From Paralithodes platypus (taxonomy: Eukaryota; Arthropoda; Malacostraca; Decapoda; Lithodidae): a stretch of 64,000 bases of DNA. The notes under the pieces are model-generated. The model did not search any database. It was not told the origin of the DNA and saw only the letters and a program-made list of their open reading frames with translations. Positions within the stretch are counted from its first letter, which is position 1, and every line of letters begins with the position of its first letter. The position numbers and the translations under genes were made by a program. Of the stretch, positions 53,241-63,814 are shown piece after piece. Where the stretch lies: the NCBI GenBank assembly GCA_032716605.1, contig CM064518.1, positions 43,791,509-43,855,508 of the forward strand, written 5' to 3'.

Positions 53241-56200
53241 ATGTCTTTGATAGTGGAAAATTGTAGTAATGTCTGCCAGATGTTTGAATGTAAAATTGTC
53301 TGTCAGATGTTTCAAACGGGTAGTAATGTCTGCCAGATGTTGGAATAAGGTACGAATGTCTGCCCGATGTTGGCATAGGTTAGGAATGTCTGTCAGTGTT
53401 GCAATCAGGTAATAATGTCTGCCAGATGTTGGAATAAGTTAGTAATGTCTGCCAGATGTTGGAATAAGGTAGTAATGTCTGTCCGATGTTGCAATATGGT
53501 AGTAATGTCTGTCCGATGTTGGAATAAGGTAGTTATGTCTGTCAGATGTTGCAATATTATAGCAATGTCTGCCAGATATTGGAATAAGGAAGTAATATCT
53601 GTTAGATGCTGGAATAAGTTAGTAATGTTTGGCAGTTGTTGGAATAAGGTAGTAATTTCTGTCAGATGTTGGAATAAGGTAGTAATGTCTGCCATATGTT
53701 GGAATAAGGTAGTAATGTTTGGCAGATGTTGGAATAAGGTAGTAATGTTTGGCAGTTGTTGGAATAAGGTAGTAATGTCGGTCAGATGTTGGAATAAGGT
53801 AGTAATGTCGGTCAGATGTTGGAATAAGGTGGTAATGTCTGTCAGTTGTCAGAATAAGGTAGTAATGTCTGTCAGATGTTGGAATAAGGTAGTAATGTCT
53901 GTCAGATGTTGGAAAAAGGTTGTAATGTCTGTCAGATGTTGGAATAAGGTAGTAATGTCTGTCAGATGTTTGAATAAGGTAGTAATGTCTGCCAGATGTT
54001 GGAATAAGGTAGTAATGTTTGGCAGTTGTTGGAATAAGGTAGAGATGTCTGCCAGATATTGGAATAAGGTAGCAATGTCTGCCAGATGTTTGAATATGGT
54101 AGTAATGTCTGCCAGATGTTGGAATAAGATAGTAATGTTTGGCAGTTGTTGAAATAAGGTAGTAATGTCTGTCAGATGTTGGAATAAGGTAGAAATGTCT
54201 GCCAGATGTTGGAATATGGTAGTAATGTCTGCCAGATGTTGGAATAAGGTAGTAATGTCTGTCAGATGTTGAAATAAGGTAGTAATGTCTGTCAGATGTT
54301 GGAATAAGGTAGAAATGTCTGCCACATGTTGGTATATGGTAGGAAATAATGTCTGCCAGATGTTGGAATAAGGGAGTAATGTCTGCCACATGTTGGAATA
54401 TGGTAGTAATGTTTCCCAGATGTTGGATTAAGGTAGCAATGTCTGTCAGATGTTGGAATATGGTAGTAATGTCTGTCAGATGTGGGAATAAGGTAGTAAT
54501 GTCTGCCAGATGTTGGAATAAGGTAGTAATGTCTGCCAGATGTTGGAATATGATAGTAATGTCTGCCAGATGTTGGAATAAGGTAGTAATGTCTGTCAGA
54601 TGTTGGAATATGGTAGTAATGTCTGCCAGATGTTAAATATGGTAATAATTTCTGCCAATCGTTGGAATAAGGAGGTAATGTCTGCCAGATGTTGGAATAT
54701 GATAGTAATGTGTGTCAGATGTTGGAATAAGGAGGTAATGTCTGCCAGATGGAATAAGGCAGAAATGTATTCCAGATGTTGGAATAAGGTAGTAATGTCT
54801 GTCAGATGTTGGAATAAGGAGGTAGTGTCAGCCAGATGTTGGAATAAGGAGGTAGTGTCAGCCAGATGTTGGAATAAGGAAGTAATGTCTGCCAGATGTT
54901 GGAATAAGAAGGTAACGTCTGCCAGATGTTGAAATAAGGTATTAATATTAGCCATATATTGAAATAATGTATTAATGTCTGACAGATATTGGGATCAGGT
55001 AGTAATGTCTGTCAGATGTTGGAATAAGGTAGTAGCCTAATGTCTGCCAGATGTTGGAATATTGTAGTAGCCTAATGTCTGCCAGATGTTGGGATCAGGT
55101 AGTAATGTCTGCGAGATGTTGGAATATGGTAGTAATATCTGCCAGATGTTGGAATAAGGTATACAGCAATGTCTGCCAGATGTTGGAATACAGTAGTAAT
55201 GTCTGCCAGATGTGGAAAAAGGTAGTATGTCTGGCAGATGTTGGAATAAGGTAGTAATGTCTGTCAGATGTTGGAATAAGATAGTAATTTTTGGTAGCTG
55301 TTGGAATAAGGTAGGAATGTCTGCCAGATGGTGGAATATGGTAGTAATGTCTGTCAGATGTCGGAATATGGTAGTAATGTCTGCCAGATGTCGTAAAAAG
55401 GTAGTAATGTCTGAGAGATGTTGGAATACAGTAGTAATGTCTGCCAGATGTTGGAATAAGGTAGTATGTCTGCCAGATGTTGGAATAAGGTAATAATGTC
55501 TGCCAGATGTTGGAATACAGTAGCAATGTCTGCCAAATGTTGCACTAAGGTACTAATGTGTCTGTCAGATGTAGGAATAAGATAGTAATGTATGCCAGAT
55601 CTTGGGATCAGGTAGTATTGTCTGTCAGATTTTGGAATATAGTAGCAATGTCTGTTAGATGTTGCAATAAGGTAGTAATGTCTGCCAGATGTTGCAATAA
55701 AGTAGTAATGTCTGTCAGATGTTGCAATCGGACCGTAATGTCTGGCAGATGTTGGAATAAGGTAGTAATGTCTGTCAGATGTTGGAATATTTTAGAAATG
55801 TCTGTCAGATGTTGCAATCGGGCAGTAATGTCTGCCGGGTTTTGGAATAAGGTAGTAATGTCTGCCAGATCTTGGAATAAAGTAGTAATGTCTGTCAGAT
55901 GTTGCAATCGGGCAGTAATTTTTGGCAGTTGTTGGAATAAGGTAGGAATGTGTGCCAGATGTTGGAATATGGTAGTAATGTCTGTCAGATGTCGGAATAA
56001 GGTAGGAATGTCTGCCAGATGTTGGAATATAGTAATAATGTCTGTCAGATGTTGGAATATTTTAGAAATGTCTGTCAGATGTTGCAATCGGGCAGTAATG
56101 TTTGGCAGTTGATGGAATAAGGTAGGAATGTCTGCCAGATGTTGGGATCAGGTAGTAATGTCTGTCAGATGTTGGAATAAGGTAGTAACCGAATGTCAGC

Positions 56201-56778
56201 CAGATGTTGGGATCAGGTAGTAATGTCTGCCAGATGTTGGAATACAGTAGTAATGTCTGCCAGATGTTGGAATATGGTAGTAATGTCTGCCAGATGTTGG
56301 AATAAGGTAGTAATGTCTGACAGATGTTGGAATACAGTAGTAATATCTGCCAGATGTTGGAATAAGGTAGTAATGTCTGTCAGATGTTGGAATATGGTAG
56401 TAATGTCTGTCATATGTTGGAATAAGGTAGTAAATGTGTGCCAGATCTTGGGATCAGGTAGGTATGTCTGTCAGATTTTGGAATATGGTAGTAATGTCTG
56501 TCAGGTGTTGCAATAAGGTAGTAATGTCAGCCAGATGTTGGAATAAGGTAGTAATTTCTGTCAGATGTTGGAATAAGGTAGTAATGTCTGCCATATGTTG
56601 GAATAAGGTAGTAATGTTTGGCAGATGTTGGAATAAGGTAGTAATGTTTGGCAGTTGTTGGAATAAGGTAGCAATGTCGGTCAGATGTTGGAATAAGGTA
56701 GTAATGTCGGTCAGATGTTGGAATAAGGTAGTAATGTCGGTCAGATGTTGGAATAAGGTGGTAATGTCTGTCAGTTGT
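53241..56778 (-). repeat. 30 bp satellite, right arm of inverted repeat
   Basis: About 117 monomers of 'gtctgccagatgttggaata' plus 'aggtagtaat'. Variant monomers near the core occur in mirror order to the left arm. A roughly 210 bp block near 53648-53850 is directly repeated, expanded by one monomer, at 56547-56778. Open frames up to 256 codons follow from the 30 bp period and the absence of stops in the unit. Confidence 0.97.
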
Positions 56779-57035
56779 CTGTTTGTCTGTTTGCCCAATG
56801 TACGTGTACGTTTTTCTGTCTGCCCGATGTCTGTGTATGTTTTTCTGTCTGCCCGATGTCTGTGTATGTTTTTCTGTCTGCTCAACGTCTGTGTATGTTT
56901 TTTCTGTCTGCCCGATGTCTGTTTATGTTTTTCTGTCTGCCTTATGGTCGTGTATGTTTTTCTGTCTGCCCAATGCCTGTGTGTGTTTTTCTGTCTGTGT
57001 GTGTTTTTCTGTCTGCCCAATGTCCGTGTATGTTT
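56779..57035 (-). repeat. 29-30 bp array at the outer edge of the right arm
   Basis: About 9 copies of 'tttttctgtctgcccgatgt' plus 'ctgtgtatg'. The same unit appears once or twice on each side of the core. Confidence 0.93.
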
Positions 57036-57092
57036 TTTATTATTATTTAGTTTTATTATTATTATTGTATTATTTCATAATTATTATCCTTA
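57036..57092. repeat. (TTA)n spacer
   Basis: 'ttattattatttag'-type text leading into the duplication. Confidence 0.85.
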
Positions 57093-58645
57093 TTATTAGG
57101 GGTTTGAGCCCTGCGGGGAACCCCTATTACAATAATTAAATCTTCTTATTCTTCCAAAAAAAAATCCACGCCGGTTTTTACACATTAACTCCAGAACCGC
57201 TTTTTAGATTAGGACCAAACTTTCCCACAAGGTGCGTTTTTGTATTGGGCAACTTTTGATATGCTAAACAACCGAAATGGCGGCCAAACAGGTCCATGGC
57301 AGCCAATTTCCCGAAACATTTGAAACCTAAATACCGTCTCTCCCACTCATAGGAAATGATTGGGCTTTGGCATATGGACTCCACTACTAATGCTCCGCAA
57401 ATGCTATGGAAAAGGTTTTGCTTTGCACGTGAGTTTTTTTCTGGCAATCTTGAAAAAACCTTGAAAACACTTAAACATCCACATCTTGAAAACTACGCAG
57501 ATGATCAAAGCCATGTTTGCGTAGTTGGGTGAGGCTCGCAATTCCGAACGTTTTGGTACCAAAAGAATAGAAATTGGTGGAATAGTTTGGCTGCAGCATT
57601 GAAAACTGTCTATTCATAAATTACTTTAACACCGTGTGAGGTACCCACACAACGTTTTCAGTCTTCAATCTATAGGCTTCCCTGCATACCCTAGTTTTGC
57701 TTAATAATAGTTATATTAATCATTAAGATCCATAAATTTGTTACATTTAACTCTCTCAAAATAGTTAAGAGTCCCTACGAATTCCAGCCATTATTTAACC
57801 AACCTACCTATACATACCTACCCTACCAAATAATAATGATAATTCAAATCTGTTTTTGGTGAATAGCAGAGTATTGGCTAAAGTTTTTAACAATTCCTCC
57901 CTTTGCCAAATGCTTAGTTTAATAACAAAGTTCTAGACCTTCAATGTTTTGACAATTTTTGGTGTGGTGTGACTTACCTTTCCTCCTCCCTCAAACAGCA
58001 AGCAATGTCTTCAGGGGTTCAAGAGTATTGCATTCTTCCATAAAAATATAATATATAGTCCGGTACGCAATAACTCCGGAACTACTTGTCGGATCGGGAC
58101 CAAACTTTGACACAAGGTGTATTTTTGTATTGGGCCTTTGGCAGCCTTTCACACCCAACCCATCTCGTCCTATCTAATTTTATGTTGAACTCTATTGTTC
58201 TTGATCCCACTATAGGACTCGGTAGCCTATTCCACATATCTACAACTTTGTTACTAAACGAATTGAGGCAGATCCCTTACACACCCAGTCTCTCTCTGTC
58301 ACTCATTTGTTTGCACACCGGTACAAATGAGGCAGATCCCTTACAAATGCAACGAAGATGAACATGGGAATCTGCAGAGAGACAAGTGGCCCACAAAAGG
58401 CAGATCCCTTTCACATCCAACCCATTTTGTCCATATGACTATCTGATTTTATCTTGAAATTCTCTATTGTTCTTGATCCCACTATGGCACTAGGTAGCCT
58501 ATTTCACATACCTACGACTCTGTTACGAGAGAGGCAGAGCCCTTACACAGCCAATCTCTCTCTCTCTCTTATTTGCACACTGGTACAAATGAGGCAATCC
58601 CTTACACATGCTATCAAGATGAAAATGGAAGTCTGCAGAAAGCCG
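57093..58645 (+). repeat. segmental duplication, right copy
   Basis: Colinear with 47012-48618 in direct orientation, with scattered substitutions and small indels (for example 1 bp in the T/G run near 57420). Continues past the point where the left copy meets the satellite. Confidence 0.9.
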
Positions 58646-59560
58646 ATTGACCCACACACGGCAGATCCCTTTCACACCCAATCCATCTCGTCCTATCAAA
58701 TTTTATGTTGAAGCTCTATTGTTATTGATCCCACTATAGCACTCAGTAGCCTATTACACACATATACAACTCTTTTACCAAGCGAATAGAGGCAGATCCC
58801 TTACACAGCCAATCTCTTTCTCTCTCGCTCTTGTTTGTTTGCACACCGGTACATATGAGGCAGATCCCTTACACATGCAATCAAGATGAAAATGGGAGTC
58901 TGCAGAGAGCCAAGTGGCCCACATAAGGCAGGTCCCTTTCACACTCAACCCATCTCATAAACGTTACCTGTTATTTACACTACTTATATACACCCATGTT
59001 ATCATATACCTGCAACCAAAACACAATTGTAAGAAATAGGAACATAAGGAAATGGGAGTCTGTAGAGAGCCAATTGTCCCACACAAGACAGATCCTTTTC
59101 ACACCCAACCTATCTCAAAACAACTCTCTCTTTTATCTCTGTCTTCCTTACATTTATGACATCCTAGTCTCTCTCTCACAAATGAGAACATAAGAAAACC
59201 GGAGTCTGCAGAGAGCCGATTGGCCCACACATGTAAGATCCCTTTCACACCCAACCCATCCCGCACTCTCTCTCTCTCTCATATTTATCTCTATCTTCCT
59301 TACGTTTACGACATCCTATTCTCTCTCGACATACTCTCTCCCTCACAAACGAGAACATAAAAAATAAGAAAACGGGAGTCTGCAGAGAGCCGATTGACCT
59401 ACACATGGCAGATCCCTTTCACACCCAACCCATCTCGTTCTATCTAATTTCAAGTTGAAGCTCTATTGTTCTTGATCCCATTATAGCACTCGGTAGCCTA
59501 TTCCACATATCTACAACTCTGTTACTATGTGAATAGAGGCAGATCTTTTATACAGCCAAT
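58140..59560 (-). repeat. tandem CR1-tail array
   Basis: About 8 partial CR1 3' ends in the same orientation ('gaaaatgggagtctgcagag', 'cctttcacacccaaccca', 'attgttcttgatccca'), separated by 'gaggcagatcccttacac' and (CT)n. The repeated spacing shows local amplification, not independent insertions. Confidence 0.85.
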
Positions 59561-59704
59561 CTCTCCCTCACTCGCTCTTGTTTGTTTGCACAATCTGTTC
59601 CTTCTGTAGTTTCTCCATGCCCGATAAGTTAAATGATCTTTTGATATCTGTGACACAGCTCTTGTTATTGTTATTATTGTTATTATTATTATTATTATTA
59701 TTAT
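59561..59704. repeat. spacer with (TTA)n
   Basis: 'ttattattattattatta' at about 59670-59704, immediately 5' of the LINE. Confidence 0.8.
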
Positions 59705-61440
59705 TAACAGTAAGGGTGTGAAATATAAGAATGGGAGAATGCTAGCCGAGAAGCAAAAGAGAGTCAAAAGATGGAGGGAGTACTTCAATGAGTTGCTAAA
59801 TGTAAGGAATGAAGAGCCAGCAAACATAGTTGGATATGGTATGGGAGGGAGAAGAAGAGACTTAGTGGAGGAGGAGGTGGGGATCAGAAGGTCAGAAGTG
59901 TGGGAAGCCATGATAAGAGTGAAGTTGGGGAAAGCACCAGGAACAGATGGAGTGTGTGGGGAAATGTTGAGGTATGGTGGTGAGATAGTGATCGAATGGG
60001 TATGGAAAATGTGCAAACTAGCATGGGAAAAGGGGAGTGCACCCGATGACTGGAAGACTGGCATAATAGTCCCCCTATATAAGGGCAAAGGGGAAAGAGG
60101 AGTGTGTGGTAACCACCGAGGAATATGTCTTCTAAGTGTAGTAGGGAAGGTATACAGTAGGGTAGTGATTGAGAGTGAGAGTGAGAACGCAGAAATGGAT
60201 AGGCAACGAGCAGGGAGGTTTTAGGAAGGGAAGAGGATTTGTAGATCAGATTTTTACCCTGAATTGTGTTGTGGAGAAATATCTGGAGAAGAAACAAAAG
60301 GTGTATGTTGCCTTTATGGACTTGGAGAAGGCCTATGACAGAGTGGATAGAGAAGGTTTATGGAAAGTACTTAGAATATACGGAGTAGATGGCAAGTTGC
60401 TGAAAGCAGTGAAGAGTATGTATGAGGGTGCAAAGGCGGCAGTACGTGTGGAGAGTGAGCAGAGAGAGTTCTTTGACCTGAAGGTTGGTTTGAAACAGGG
60501 GCGTGTGATGTCCCCGTGGTTGTTTACTGTATATATGGATGGAGTCATGAAAGAAATACTATCAAGAGCAGTAGATGTTGGTTTATCACTGAAAAGGGAG
60601 AGAAATGAGTGGAAGCTGCCTATACTGCTGTTTGCGGATGATACAGTTGTGATGAGTGATAATGAATGGGAGCTGCAGGGTTTGGTAAATGAGTTTGGAA
60701 CAGTGTGCAAAAAAACGAAATTTGAAGGTAAATGCGGGGAAGAGCAAGGTTATGGTATTCGAAAGGGGTGAAGTCACAGTGTGAGGTGAAGGTGAACGGT
60801 CAGGCTATGGAGATCGTCAGCTCTTTTAAGTATCTGGGCAGTGTGTTGAGTAAAGATGGGACTGTGAGTGAGGAGGTGTGGGAGAGGGTGCAACAGGGGA
60901 AGAGGGTTGTAGGAACCATGAAAGCAGTAACAAGAAATAGGGTGGTCAGTATGGAAGTGAAGAAGTCCTTGCATGACAGTGTGGTAATCCCGACACTAAC
61001 TTACGGAAGCGAAGCATCGACGTTCAGGAAGAGACTTGGACCAAGAGTGAGAGCGGTGGAAATGAGTTACTTGAGAAGTGCGTGCGGAGTTACATGGAGG
61101 GATAGACAGACTAATGAGGAAGTAAGAAGGATGTGTGGTGTGGAGGTAGATGTGCTGGAAAGTGTGAAAAGGAACAACTTGAGATGGTTCGGCCATATGG
61201 AACGTATGGAAAGCGAGAGATTGACTAAGAGGGTGTACGAGAGCGAGGTGGAAGGACCGAGAGGGAGAGGTGCACCGAAGGAGAAGTGGAAGGATGGAGT
61301 GAGGAAGTATATGAAGGAAGGCGGTGCTGGTTGGGAGGAGGGGCGTCGACTGACTGGGGACAAAGGTGCATGGGGGCGGTTCGTTCATGGCCACCCCTTC
61401 GGGAATTGCAGCGTCAGGCAATATATAGATAGATAGATTA
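59705..61440 (+). pseudogene. non-LTR retrotransposon RT, frameshifted
   Basis: The largest coding relic. Frame 1 (59718 to about 60160) holds GKAPGTDGVCGEMLRYGGEI and NHRGICLLSVVGKVYSRVV (RT blocks 0-2a). Frame 2 (about 60170-60720) holds GGFRKGRGFVDQIFTLN, VAFMDLEKAYDRVDREGLW (first catalytic Asp), LKQGRVMSPWLFTVYMDGVM and LLFADDTVV (catalytic ADD). Frame 3 (about 60783-61436) holds SSFKYLGSVL, VIPTLTYGSEA, MSYLRSACGV and NLRWFGHMERM. At least three frameshifts and one in-frame stop. No endonuclease upstream: 5'-truncated at (TTA)n. Ends in 'atatagatagatagatta'. LINE clade uncertain (RTE-like C terminus). Confidence 0.92.
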
Positions 61441-61628
61441 TTATCGCCGGTACAGAAGGGGTTAAGAAGGATCTGTGGTACTAAAAGGGTTAAGTGAGAT
61501 AGTTCCAAGCCTGTTAAGTTGCTGGAGGTACTTTTGAAACTGAACAAAATCGTCTAATAGTAGTCAGAAAAAATAATAAAAAAGATGTTGCCGGTACAGA
61601 AGAGGTTAAGAAGGATCTGTGGTATTAA
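61441..61628. mobile_element. MITE-B self-nested remnants
   Basis: 'gccggtacagaaggggttaa' joins directly to the internal MITE-B sequence 'gaaggatctgtggta'. A nearly full right half follows, and the same join recurs at about 61601. Confidence 0.85.
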
Positions 61629-62113
61629 CCCTTGTCTATTGGGGCCCGACTTAAGTCCGTATCGAAAAATTCGGACTATGTGGCGGGGCCCGACTTAAGT
61701 CCGAGTGCAATTTTGGCGCAATATTGGCTCTGAGAGAAAGACGAGTGACTGGAGGAACATGGGTTACCTCATGACCACTCGCCACGGCCGCCATGGACCA
61801 ACTGAGATGTACTCCACTTACATCCACCCTCACTCCCTCGCTACATACGTATTATATAAAGAAATTGCCGTATTTTAGCAATTTTGCTCTTCGGTTGCAC
61901 GATCGTTGCAAGACATCCCAGTGATCGTAGAAGGATGGTTCAGGTGTCATTGGAAAGCTCAATTTACGTCCTTTCACGGATACATACTTGTATTACGCTC
62001 TGGGTCTTGTTTATGCATGAAAAAGAGCACGGAAACAACCCCATTTATGGTAAAAAAAAAACGCTGAGCGGCACAGTGAAAATATACTCCACCACCCGCT
62101 CGTAAGGTGTTAA
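61625..62113. mobile_element. element T, TTAA-bounded
   Basis: TTAA at 61625-61628 and 62110-62113. The flanks read 'gatctgtggta' and 'aaatggttatgcgagatag', which are contiguous in MITE-B, so the intervening 489 bp is an insertion. Ends TTAACCCTTGTCTATTGGGG and (reverse) TTAACACCTTACGAGCGGG are weak inverted repeats. An 18 bp subterminal motif 'ggggcccgacttaagtcc' occurs at 61641 and 61685. A 73-codon open frame only. Confidence 0.75.
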
Positions 62114-62382
62114 AAAATGGTTATGCGAGATAGTTCGAAGCCTTTTAATTGCTAAAGGCCCATTTTAAATTGAATACAATCGTCTATTAGTAGCCAGCAT
62201 AAAATAAAAAAAGACGTCGCCGGTACAGAAGGGGTTAAGAAGGATTTGTGGTAGTGAAAAGGGTTAAGTGAGATAGTTTGAAGCCTGTTAAATGCTGGAG
62301 GCCCATTTTAAACTGAATAAAATCGTCTAATAGTAGCCAGAATAAAATACAAAAGACGTCGCCGGTACAGAAGGGGTTAAAG
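62110..62382. mobile_element. MITE-B right halves in tandem
   Basis: Two right halves. The first ends 'cgccggtacagaaggggtta' and joins at 'aagaaggatttgtggtag' to the second, which ends 'ggtacagaaggggttaa'. Confidence 0.87.
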
Positions 62383-62700
62383 CAAGTTACGTAATGGAAT
62401 GTGGACCACGTATCCGAGTCCATTGGCCCGGCAGGTATATTACGCTTATCAGTAACAGCCAGACAGCATAATGAATATAAAGAATGCGCGAGCCGGGTGT
62501 ATAATTAGGGGTAGTGCGCAGGGAGAGGTCGGACAGCTGTTACCGTAATGAGGTCGGTCCATTACACGTGTCCCGGTAATGAGGCCCAGGTATTGGTCAT
62601 TAATATTCAGGCGATTACCCTTCACCTGCCCTCGCTACAGGTGGACCAGCAGGATCCAGGGCCCAGATGGTTATATACACTGTTATACTGTATATGTTAT
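62383..62700. other. unassigned spacer
   Basis: No gene or family recognised. Confidence 0.4.
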
Positions 62701-62701
62701 T

Positions 62702-62851
62702 ATACTCCAAGCCGGACCCGAACCACGGACAGTCAGGACGAGTGTTCATGCTTTAATCTACTACACCACGGCGTTGACACGCCGTAGTGTAATGGACTAA
62801 AGTATGGACATTCGTCCTGACTGTCTGTGGTTTGAGTCCGGCTGGGAGTAT
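62702..62851. repeat. tRNA-like palindrome
   Basis: Two tRNA-like sequences head to head around 'tgac' (about 62774). The right arm has 'gccgtagtgtaatggacta' (A-box-like) and 'ggtttgagtccgg' (B-box-like). The left arm is its reverse complement with only a few mismatches over about 72 bp. Confidence 0.88.
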
Positions 62852-62879
62852 CAAAACATTTAGAAGCCCATGTGTATTA

Positions 62880-63015
62880 GTGATGGATTGATTGATTGAT
62901 TGATATTTCTTACTGAAATAGTAAGTGGTGCAGGTATAAGCAATTAGGGCCCCGGGGGGTACACCAGGCCCGGGGTTGTTCTAGACCAGCCTTCCCCAGT
63001 ACCTTGACGCGACAG
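62880..63015 (-). mobile_element. probable SINE 3' part with (TCAA)n tail
   Basis: The minus strand ends in 'caatcaatcaatcaatcc'. Upstream 'ctggtctagaacaacc' and G/C-rich text look like a retroposon body. Family not identified. Confidence 0.45.
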
Positions 63016-63084
63016 GTATATACAAACAACACAACAACAACCCGTTCTCCTGTTCTACCCTCACCACAAGAAACCCTGCTTCTC

Positions 63085-63307
63085 ATAACTCATAATTCAT
63101 CATTCATAACAAATCGTGGACCTCACCTATTTCTAATTATGGAAGTATTATATCTCTGGAAAGGAATTTATGAACCAAACTGTGCATGCAATGACACAAC
63201 TATATATACTATTTATTGAAAAGCGAGTTTCATCCAAAAATCAATCCAGAGTCATAATTACATAAAGCATAACATGAGGGGTCCCCGAATTTTGATAAGT
63301 GACTATA
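63085..63307 (-). mobile_element. MITE-N copy
   Basis: 'cgtggacctcacctatttct', 'aattatggaagtatta', right end 'gaattttgataagtgact'. Reverse of 29.25-29.47 kb. Confidence 0.75.
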
Positions 63308-63338
63308 CTCTCACCATAACAACTTGCTCTCCTCACAC

Positions 63339-63554
63339 TTAACCCCTTCTGTACCGACGACGTCCTTTCAATTTAATTAGGGGTACTATTAGACGATTTC
63401 ATTCAGTTTAATAAGGACCACCAGCAATTAACAGGCTTCGAACTATCTCACTTAACTCTTTGTACCACCACAGATCCTTCTTACACTGCAAAATGTCGTC
63501 TAAATATAGGTAGAATATAACTACAAAGACGCCGCCGGTACAGAAGGGGTTTAA
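63339..63554. mobile_element. MITE-B, complete
   Basis: TTAACCCCTTCTGTACCG … CCGGTACAGAAGGGGTTTAA, 216 bp, with both 'attagacgatttcattcagt' and 'aaaatgtcgtctaaat'. Confidence 0.9.
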
Positions 63555-63559
63555 ACAAA

Positions 63560-63785
63560 AATGCTCTCCTCTGACACACCTGTTCTTCTCTCTCTCTCTC
63601 ACCTGTGCTACCCTCACCACAAGACACCCTATGCTTCTCTCACACCTGTTCTTCTCTCTCTCTCACCTGTGCTACCCTCAACGCAAGACACCCTATGCTT
63701 CTCTCACACCTGTTCTCTCTCTCTCACCTGTGCTACCCTCAACGCAAGACACCCTATGCTTCTCTCACACCTGTTCTAGTCTCAC
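63560..63785 (+). repeat. 64-68 bp minisatellite, 3 copies
   Basis: 'cacctgtgctaccctca' … 'cctatgcttctctcacacc' repeated with CT-length variation. Confidence 0.92.
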
Positions 63786-63814
63786 CTCACCTTCATAATA
63801 GACTAGTGGGCGTT

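Noticed and set aside
53415..54389. Open frames of 245 and 256 codons on opposite strands in the 30 bp array
   Set aside because: The 30 bp period keeps every frame open. The peptides are a 10-residue repeat with no domain, and frames on both strands are equally open.
48619..56778. Palindrome as an assembly or hairpin-read artefact
   Set aside because: The arms differ by monomer deletions, substitutions and different outer flanks, more than expected from one molecule read twice. Not fully excluded without reads.
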